DNA from: Burkholderia sp. SRS-46
GTDB taxonomy: Bacteria; Pseudomonadota; Gammaproteobacteria; Burkholderiales; Burkholderiaceae
Direction of reading: 5' to 3'
Assembly: GCF_004343775.1 (NCBI RefSeq)
Contig: NZ_PTXL01000014.1
Coordinates: forward strand, 1 to 64,000
DNA length: 64,000 nucleotides
In this document: piece after piece, positions 58,354 to 64,000 of the stretch
Position numbering within the stretch: the stretch's first letter is position 1
How the letters are laid out: every line of letters begins with the position of its first letter
Made by a program: the position numbers and the translations under genes
The notes under the pieces: model-generated
Database searches by the model: none
The model's input: only the letters and a program-made list of their open reading frames with translations
Told to the model about the DNA's origin: nothing

Positions 58354-58382
58354 ATTATACGAATGCCCCGCTGACAGCACAA
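58354..58382 (-). promoter_or_regulatory. Promoter of the predicted small RNA
   Basis: TTGTGC (58382-58377), a 17-bp spacer and TATAAT (58359-58354) form a good vegetative promoter read on the minus strand. The 80 bp upstream (58383-58460) are AT-rich, unlike the rest of the window, and could act as an UP element or hold an activator site. Confidence 0.7.
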
Positions 58383-58672
58383 GAAAATTTGCATTGCGAA
58401 ATCCAAAACCATAATGCGGAATATTGACGTTTTGCTTCCAATCCCGGATTTCTCATTTCAAATCAGCGGGTTGCGAACACCCCCGAACACCGTCCACGCA
58501 GGCCGACTAGAGCGAAACCCCTAAAAGTCCGGCGGACTTTGCCGTCCGGCAACGCCGCGCGCGGCGCCTGCCATCGCCCGCTGCCGCGCATCGTGCGGCG
58601 CATCAGCCGGCTGCGGCGGCGCGGGCTACAATGCCGGATCGAATTCGAATCAGCCAACGCTGGAGCACAAGC

Positions 58673-59095
58673 ATGGAATGCAAAGTAAGCTGGATGGGCC
58701 AGGACGGCATGGCGTTTTCCGCCCAGACCGGGAGCGGGCACCTCGTCGCGATGGACGGCGCGCCGGAAGGCGGCGGCCACAATCTCGCCGCGCGGCCGAT
58801 GGAGATGGTGCTGCTCGGCACCGGCGGCTGCAGCGCGTACGACGTCGTGCTGATCCTGAAGAAGAGCCGCCAGGACATCACCGGCTGTTCGGTCACGCTG
58901 AAGGCCGAGCGCGCGAGCGAGGATCCGAAGGTCTTCACCAAAGTGCATTTCCACTTCACGGTCACCGGCCGCAACCTGAACCCCGCGAGCGTCGAGCGCG
59001 CGATCAACCTGTCGCACGACAAGTACTGCTCCGCGTCGATCATGATCGCGAAGACGGCCGAGCTCACGCACTCGTTCGACATCGTCGCGGCCTGA
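58673..59095 (+). CDS. OsmC family protein (YhfA-like)
   Basis: OsmC-fold proteins reduce organic peroxides with paired cysteines; the YhfA group is less studied. The 140-aa product starts MECKVSWMGQDGMAFSAQTGSG at 58673 with TGGAG eight bases upstream. The first cysteine is in LLGTGGCSAYDVVLIL and the second in LSHDKYCSASIMIAKTAEL, the spacing expected for the redox pair. A further cysteine, Cys3, is at the N-terminus. The TACAAT near 58628 is a possible -10. It converges on rnpB, sharing the hairpin at 59121-59151. Confidence 0.9.
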   Translation: MECKVSWMGQDGMAFSAQTGSGHLVAMDGAPEGGGHNLAARPMEMVLLGTGGCSAYDVVLILKKSRQDITGCSVTLKAERASEDPKVFTKVHFHFTVTGRNLNPASVERAINLSHDKYCSASIMIAKTAELTHSFDIVAA

Positions 59096-59120
59096 CGCGC
59101 GTCGCGCCGCACAGGAAAAA

Positions 59121-59151
59121 GGGCCGGCGTCCCGTCTGGGGACGCCGGCCC
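59121..59151. terminator. Terminator of rnpB (and osmC-like gene)
   Basis: A 13-bp GC-rich stem (GGGCCGGCGTCCC at 59121-59133 and its complement at 59139-59151) is flanked on the left by A5, so the U-run is on the minus strand. It lies about 15 bp after the rnpB 3' end. For the plus-strand OsmC gene it lacks a U-run but could still pause polymerase. Confidence 0.85.
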
Positions 59152-59166
59152 TGTTGCATTCGAGCG

Positions 59167-59582
<416 letters not shown>

Positions 59583-59587
59583 CGCGC

Positions 59588-59616
59588 ATTCTAGCACCGC
59601 GCGCGGCTCATGACAG
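59588..59616 (-). promoter_or_regulatory. rnpB promoter
   Basis: TAGAAT (59593-59588) lies seven bases before the predicted 5' end of rnpB. CTGTCA (59616-59611), at 17 bp, matches four of six -35 positions. The -35 overlaps the last codons of the DUF3025 gene, so rnpB has its own start within a compact region. Confidence 0.65.
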
Positions 59617-60489
59617 CGGCCGCGCACGCCGCCCGCTGCGAAACACCGCCGGATCGTCATAGAACGCCGGCTCGGCGTTCTCCGCGCACCAGCCCGGCAC
59701 GCCCAGCACCGGCAGCGGCGACAGGTCGCGGCTCGTCAGCGCGCAGGTCGCGAGCGCATGCGCGACCCGCGCGTCGACGTGCGCCGCACGGCGCGCGGCC
59801 GGCCAGCCGAAATAGTCGGCGCTCACTTCGACGATCCAGGTGTGCGCGGTGCACGACTTGTACGGTGCGACGAGCTTCTCGAGCAGCGCGTGCCCGACGA
59901 GCCGCACCTCGCACCGCGCGCCCCACGCGCCGCGCGCGGCAACCAGCAGCCGCTGCCAGTCGAAGCCGTGCAGCGCATCGGCGAGCGCCGGGTCGGCCGT
60001 CACGAACAGCGCCGCGTTCTCGTCGAACAGCGTCAGCGCGTCGCGCAACGTGCCGCGCACGGGGCCGACACCGCCCGCCGCGTCGATCGCCGCGGCCTGG
60101 CGCGCGTTCAGCGCGGCCTTGATGCGCGGATACGCAAGCCACACGAGCGCATTGAAGAAATCGTGGAGATTGTGGCGGGTCGGTACCCCGCCGGTTTCGG
60201 CGATATGGGTCTCGTACGCGACGCCGGCCGGCAGTTCGGCCTGCGGGACGAAGCGCAGCGGCATGCCGCGGCCGCTCGCGAGTGGCGTCTCGCATGTCTC
60301 GCAGGTCGCGCGTATCGCGTCGTTCAGCACGGCGAGCAACGCGGGCTCCCCGTCGAGCGCGGCCGCCTGCGCGGCGCGGCCCGTCTCGGCAAAGCCCGCG
60401 AGCCACGGCGCGGACCAGTCGATCCGCGCAAACGCCGCCGCCCCGCTGCCGGCCGGCTGGCCGGCGCCGCGCGGCGGCGCGGCACTCAC
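59608..60489 (-). CDS. DUF3025 domain-containing protein
   Basis: The 293-aa protein matches DUF3025, an uncharacterised family in beta- and gammaproteobacteria. It starts at GTG 60489, which overlaps the pyrC stop (GTGA), so its translation should depend on pyrC. Family blocks are RIDWSAPWLAGFAETG, THIAETGGVPTRHNLHDFFNALVWLAYPRIKAALN, LTLFDENAALFVTADPALADAL and SADYFGWPAARRAAHVDA. HNLHDFFNALVW contains two histidines and an acidic residue and is the most conserved stretch, a possible active site. No signal peptide or helix. Function unknown. Confidence 0.88.
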   Translation of the reverse strand: MSAAPPRGAGQPAGSGAAAFARIDWSAPWLAGFAETGRAAQAAALDGEPALLAVLNDAIRATCETCETPLASGRGMPLRFVPQAELPAGVAYETHIAETGGVPTRHNLHDFFNALVWLAYPRIKAALNARQAAAIDAAGGVGPVRGTLRDALTLFDENAALFVTADPALADALHGFDWQRLLVAARGAWGARCEVRLVGHALLEKLVAPYKSCTAHTWIVEVSADYFGWPAARRAAHVDARVAHALATCALTSRDLSPLPVLGVPGWCAENAEPAFYDDPAVFRSGRRARPLS

Positions 60490-61550
60490 GCGAGCTTCCA
60501 GCCGATCGACTCGCCCGCGCGCAGCGGCACGACCGGCGTATCGCCCGCGAGGATCTCGAGCGGCAGCTCCCACGGTTCGCGGCGCAGCGTCACGGTTTCC
60601 TGGCTGCGCGGCAGGCCGTAGAAATCCGCGCCGAAGAAGCTCGCGAACCCTTCGAGCTTGTCGAGCGCGCCCGCGTGGTCGAATGCTTCCGCATACAGCT
60701 CGAGCGCGTGCAGCGCCGTGTAGCAGCCCGCGCAGCCGCAGGCGGTTTCCTTCGCGTTGCGCGCATGCGGCGCGCTGTCGGTGCCGAGGAAGAAGCGCGG
60801 ATTGCCCGACGTGGCCGCCTCGACGAGCGCGACGCGATGCGTCTCGCGCTTGAGCACCGGCAGGCAGTAGTAATGCGGGCGGATCCCGCCGACGAACAGC
60901 GCGTTGCGGTTGTACAGCAGGTGATGCGCGGTGATCGTCGCGCCGATCAGGCCGGGCGCCGCGTCCGCGTCGCGCACGTAGTCGGCCGCGTCCTTCGTGG
61001 TGATGTGCTCGAACACCACCTTGAGGCCCGGGAAGTCGCGGCGCAGCGGCGTCATCACGCGGTCGATGAACACCTTCTCGCGGTCGAACAGGTCGATCGA
61101 CGCATCGGTCACCTCGCCGTGCACGAGCAGCGGCATCCCGGTTTCCTGCATCGCCTCGAGCGTCTTCGCGCATTTCGCGAGGTCGGTCACCCCGTGGTCC
61201 GAGTTGGTCGTCGCGCCGGCCGGATACAGCTTCACGCCATGCACGAAGCCGCTGTCGCGCGCGCGGCGGATTTCCTCGGGCGGCGTGTTGTCGGTCAGGT
61301 ACAGCGTCATCAGCGGCTCGAACGTCACGCCGGCGGGCACCGCGGCGAGGATCCGCTCGCGGTACGCCTGCGCCTGCGCGGTGGTCGTCACGGGCGGCTT
61401 CAGGTTCGGCATGATGATCGCGCGGCCGAACTGGCGCGCGGTATGCGGCAGCACGGCGGCCAGCATGTCGCCGTCGCGGACGTGCAGGTGCCAGTCGTCG
61501 GGACGGGCGAGCGTCAGCGTCGCCGGGGAGGGAGCGTTCGAGGCAGTCAT
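60486..61550 (-). CDS. pyrC: Dihydroorotase
   Basis: PyrC closes carbamoyl-aspartate to dihydroorotate in pyrimidine synthesis. The 354-aa type II enzyme has the zinc ligands in ARPDDWHLHVRDGDML, the carboxylated Lys in FVHGVKLYPAGATTNSDHG, His in LLVHGEV and FEHITTK, and Asp in FFLGTDSAPHARNAKE. These are the full set of metal ligands. The ATG at 61550 fits the family N-terminus, which is extended by about ten residues. Its stop overlaps the DUF3025 start. A class II glutamine amidotransferase is divergent upstream. Confidence 0.97.
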   Translation of the reverse strand: MTASNAPSPATLTLARPDDWHLHVRDGDMLAAVLPHTARQFGRAIIMPNLKPPVTTTAQAQAYRERILAAVPAGVTFEPLMTLYLTDNTPPEEIRRARDSGFVHGVKLYPAGATTNSDHGVTDLAKCAKTLEAMQETGMPLLVHGEVTDASIDLFDREKVFIDRVMTPLRRDFPGLKVVFEHITTKDAADYVRDADAAPGLIGATITAHHLLYNRNALFVGGIRPHYYCLPVLKRETHRVALVEAATSGNPRFFLGTDSAPHARNAKETACGCAGCYTALHALELYAEAFDHAGALDKLEGFASFFGADFYGLPRSQETVTLRREPWELPLEILAGDTPVVPLRAGESIGWKLA

Positions 61551-61753
61551 AGGAGGCGTCGTGAGGATGGAGCGTGAAACGAAGGTCGGGCCGGAACGCC
61601 GGGCGCGGGCCGGGTGACGGCAATCCGCAACACGGGGCCGCCGGCTGGCGGAATCCGCTTTTTACCGCTCTGGGCTCGGTGATATGCTAGAAGCACACAT
61701 TGTACCGGGTTCGCCCGGTTCGTTATCCCGCTTCAGCCTGCCGCCCCTGCAAA

Positions 61754-62656
61754 ATGTGCCAACTGCTTGGAATGAACTGCGCCGCGCCGACGGACGTCAC
61801 ATTCTCCTTTACGGGCTTCGCGGCCCGGGGCGGGCTCACCGATCACCATGCCGACGGCTGGGGCATCGCGTTCTTCGAGGACAAGGCCTGCCGCCTGTTC
61901 ATCGATCACCAGGCATCGGCCACGTCGCCGATCGCCGAAATGGTCAAGCGCTACCCGATCAAGTCGAAGAACACGATCGCGCACATCCGCAAGGCGACGC
62001 AAGGCCATATCCTGCTCGAGAACAGCCACCCGTTCATGCGCGAGCTGTGGGGCCGGCACTGGATCTTCGCGCATAACGGCGACCTGCACGACTACGCGCC
62101 GGACATGGAAGGCAGCGTCTATCACCCGGTCGGCACGACCGACAGCGAGCAGGCGTTCTGCGTGCTGATGCAGGGCCTGCGCGAAGCGTTTCCCGGCGCG
62201 CAGCCGCCGCTGCCCGAACTGTTCGAGCGGGTCGGCGAGCTGACCCGCGGCATCACCGACCACGGCGTGTTCAACTTCCTGATGTCGAACGGCCAGGCGC
62301 TGTTCGCGCACTGCTCGACCCGCCTGCATTACATCGTGCGCCGCTGGCCGTTCTCGACCGCGCATCTCGTCGACGAAGACCTGTCGATCGACTTCGCGAA
62401 ATACACGACGCCCGAAGATCGCGTCGCGGTGATCGCGACGCAGCCGCTCACCGACAACGAAGTCTGGACCGCGTTCGAGCCGGGCGAGCTGATCATGTTC
62501 CAGTGCGGCGACGTCGCGGCGCGGATGCAGATCCCGGTGCCGCCCGCGGTGCTCGAGAAGCTGCGCAACCCGGCGCTCGACGCGTCGGCGTCCGCGCCGG
62601 TGCGGCCGCGGCCGGCCGTCGAGGCCGACGTCAGCGAGGACGCGTTCGACTTCTGA
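61754..62656 (+). CDS. Class II glutamine amidotransferase (YafJ-like)
   Basis: The 300-aa protein is an Ntn-type glutamine amidotransferase of the YafJ/EgtC-like group. The start is MCQLLGMNCAAPTDVTF at 61754, which leaves Cys2 as the nucleophile after removal of Met. Conserved blocks are LTDHHADGWGIAFFED, AHIRKATQG, NSHPFMRELWGRHWIFAHNGDL and GTTDSEQAFCVLM; these supply the oxyanion and substrate residues. The partner that accepts ammonia is not encoded next to it. It ends with a charged tail rich in Ala/Pro and a terminator 25 bp downstream. It is divergent from pyrC. Biological product unknown. Confidence 0.92.
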   Translation: MCQLLGMNCAAPTDVTFSFTGFAARGGLTDHHADGWGIAFFEDKACRLFIDHQASATSPIAEMVKRYPIKSKNTIAHIRKATQGHILLENSHPFMRELWGRHWIFAHNGDLHDYAPDMEGSVYHPVGTTDSEQAFCVLMQGLREAFPGAQPPLPELFERVGELTRGITDHGVFNFLMSNGQALFAHCSTRLHYIVRRWPFSTAHLVDEDLSIDFAKYTTPEDRVAVIATQPLTDNEVWTAFEPGELIMFQCGDVAARMQIPVPPAVLEKLRNPALDASASAPVRPRPAVEADVSEDAFDF

Positions 62657-62681
62657 GCCGATCGCGTGGATCCCGAAAGAA

Positions 62682-62704
62682 AACGCCCGGCATTGCCGGG
62701 CGTT
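62682..62704. terminator. Terminator between the amidotransferase and gltL
   Basis: AACGCCCGGC (62682-62691) pairs perfectly with GCCGGGCGTT (62695-62704) around ATT. CTTGTTT follows on the plus strand and TTTTCTTT on the minus strand, so it can serve both convergent genes. Confidence 0.85.
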
Positions 62705-62768
62705 CTTGTTTGCAGCGGTGGATCGCACGCGGCGCAGGCGGCGAGGATGGCCCCGCCGCCCTGCCCGC

Positions 62769-63494
62769 TCAGTGCAGGATCTTCGCGAGGAAGTCCTTGG
62801 CGCGATCCGACTTCGGGTTCGCGAAGAACTCTTCCTTGCGGTCGTCCTCGACGATCGCGCCCTTGTCCATGAAGATCACGCGATGCGCGACCTTCTTCGC
62901 GAAGCCCATCTCGTGCGTGACGACCATCATCGTCATCCCTTCCTGCGCGAGTTCGACCATCACGTCGAGCACCTCGTTGATCATCTCGGGATCGAGCGCC
63001 GAGGTCGGCTCGTCGAACAGCATCGCGATCGGGTCCATCGACAGCGCACGCGCGATCGCCACCCGCTGCTGCTGGCCGCCCGACAGCTGGCCCGGATACT
63101 TGTGCGCATGTGCCTTCAGGCCGACGCGGTCGAGCAGCTTCATGCCCTTCTCGTTCGCCTCGTCCTTGCCGCGGCCGAGCACCTTGACCTGCGCGAGCGT
63201 CAGGTTCTCGGTGATCGACAGGTGCGGGAACAGCTCGAAGTGCTGGAACACCATGCCGACCTTCGAACGCAGTTTCGACAGGTTCGTCTTCTTGTCGCCG
63301 ACCGACTGGCCGTTGACGAGGATCTCGCCCTGCTGGAACGGCTCGAGGCCGTTCACCGTCTTGATCAGCGTCGACTTGCCCGAGCCCGACGGCCCGCAGA
63401 CCACCACCACCTCGCCCTTCTTCACTTCCGTCGTGCAATCGGTGAGGACCTGAAACTGGCCGTACCACTTCGAAACGTTCTTGATGGAAATCAT
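62769..63494 (-). CDS. gltL: Glutamate/aspartate ABC transporter ATP-binding protein
   Basis: This 241-aa ATPase powers uptake of acidic amino acids. Walker A is CGPSGSGKSTLIKTVNGLE, the Q-loop is GMVFQHFELFPHLS, the signature is LSGGQQQRVAIARAL, Walker B is AMLFDEPTSALDPEM and the switch His is in MVVTHEMGFAKK. It starts MISIKNVSKWYGQFQVL at 63494, overlapping the permease stop (ATGA). Similarity is highest in pattern to GltL of the E. coli gltIJKL system, which guides the name; glutamine or aspartate carriers are alternatives. It is the last gene of the operon, with a terminator 65 bp beyond. Confidence 0.93.
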   Translation of the reverse strand: MISIKNVSKWYGQFQVLTDCTTEVKKGEVVVVCGPSGSGKSTLIKTVNGLEPFQQGEILVNGQSVGDKKTNLSKLRSKVGMVFQHFELFPHLSITENLTLAQVKVLGRGKDEANEKGMKLLDRVGLKAHAHKYPGQLSGGQQQRVAIARALSMDPIAMLFDEPTSALDPEMINEVLDVMVELAQEGMTMMVVTHEMGFAKKVAHRVIFMDKGAIVEDDRKEEFFANPKSDRAKDFLAKILH

Positions 63495-64000
63495 CTTGTG
63501 ACCTTTTTCTGGAGACCTTTGACGAGGGCGGATGCCACCGAGCAAATCACGAAATAGCATGCGCCCGCGAACAGGATCATCTCGACGCTCGTGCCGTCGC
63601 GATCGCCGATGTTCGCGGCCGTGCGGAAGAAGTCCGCGAGACTGATCACGTAGACGAGCGACGTGTCCTGGAACAGCACGATCGCCTGCGTGAGCAGCAG
63701 CGGCACCATCGCGCGGAAGGCCTGCGGCAGGATCACGAGGCGCATCGCCTGCGCGTAGTTCATGCCGAGCGCGAACGCGGCATTCACCTGCCCGCGCGGC
63801 ACCGCCTGGATGCCGGCGCGGATGATCTCCGAATAATACGCGGCCTCGAACAGCGAGAACGCGACCATCGCCGACGCGAGCCGGATGTCGATCGTCGGCG
63901 ACAGCCCGAGCACGCCCTGCAGCACCTGCGGCACGATCAGGAAGAACCACAGCAGCACCATCACGAGCGGGATCGAGCGGAACACCGTCACGTAGCCCTG
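63491..64000 (-). CDS. gltK: Amino-acid ABC transporter permease GltK-type, 5' end missing
   Basis: This inner-membrane permease subunit of the acidic amino-acid transporter runs off the right edge; the frame is open through 64000 (QGYVTVFRSIPLVM). At least 169 residues are present. The HisM-type permease motif is visible as SEIIRAGIQAVPRGQVNAAFALGMNYAQAMRLVILPQAFRAMVP, including the conserved EAA-G loop (A-G-x9-Q-x2-A-A-x-A-L-G) that docks on the ATPase. Three or more hydrophobic helices are seen. It overlaps gltL by four bases. The remaining genes (gltJ, gltI) are expected just outside the window. Confidence 0.92.
   Translation of the reverse strand, partial: QGYVTVFRSIPLVMVLLWFFLIVPQVLQGVLGLSPTIDIRLASAMVAFSLFEAAYYSEIIRAGIQAVPRGQVNAAFALGMNYAQAMRLVILPQAFRAMVPLLLTQAIVLFQDTSLVYVISLADFFRTAANIGDRDGTSVEMILFAGACYFVICSVASALVKGLQKKVTR

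Noticed and set aside
58132..58380. 82-codon minus-strand ORF over the predicted small RNA
   Set aside because: It starts within the promoter spacer, has no ribosome site and reads through the terminator hairpin.

Overview
The window is chromosomal DNA from a Burkholderia-type betaproteobacterium, most likely the Burkholderia cepacia complex or a close relative. The signs are very high GC with strong G/C at third codon positions (which opens long antisense shadow frames over most genes), and familiar housekeeping blocks: queA-tgt-yajC-secD-secF, dusB-fis-purH-ruvCAB, rplM-rpsI, rnpB and recG-oxyR-katG. No phage, insertion sequence, CRISPR array or tRNA was seen. This is core genome, with the novelty in small and regulatory elements.

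Layout. 1-5435 holds glycolate/2-hydroxyacid oxidation: a partial FAD oxidase, glcD, glcE and glcF, with a 21-bp-arm inverted repeat between glcD and glcE. 5575-8077 has yggS, proC and a convergent ubiA. 8175-12059 is the peroxide-defence block on the minus strand (oxyR, a small unlisted ORF, katG, a 55-aa ORF). 12198-14503 is recG, whose N-terminal extension is broken across frames. 14670-20708 carries tRNA queuosine modification and the accessory Sec translocon. 20790-24018 has an MFS transporter and a cybB-yceI-yceI operon. 24272-27903 is a pqi-type envelope lipid-transport operon in which PqiA is split into two genes. 28285-35311 has a membrane 'site-specific recombinase' family protein, an RlmL-type methyltransferase, a VOC protein, a WYL regulator, and a divergent nitrilase/LysR pair. 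35369-38295 is pntB-pntA2-pntA1. 38577-42166 has a Nudix hydrolase coupled to mnmA, then a membrane-anchored glutamate-synthase-like protein. 42255-47118 has a GST, pepP, a ubiquinone hydroxylase, dusB and fis. 47163-52375 has purH, ruvC, ruvA, ruvB and an MpaB-type protein. 52397-57605 has tyrS-dtd-phosphatase, anmK, erpA and rplM-rpsI. 57902-60489 has a DUF1090-like secreted protein, a predicted small RNA, an OsmC protein, rnpB and DUF3025. 60486-64000 has pyrC, a class II glutamine amidotransferase and the start of a gltJKL-type amino-acid ABC transporter.

The most interesting candidates are: (1) an apparently unannotated ~92-nt minus-strand small RNA at about 58256-58347, with its own promoter, a 5' hairpin, an exposed anti-Shine-Dalgarno stretch and a terminator; (2) a 45-codon ORF with a consensus ribosome binding site between the predicted OxyR-type operator and katG; (3) the recG N-terminus, where a 15-bp direct repeat at 19-bp offset and a G4 run explain a double frame change; (4) the inverted repeat inside the glc cluster; and (5) several genes whose -10 box ends 6-8 nt before an SD-less start codon, suggesting leaderless mRNAs.
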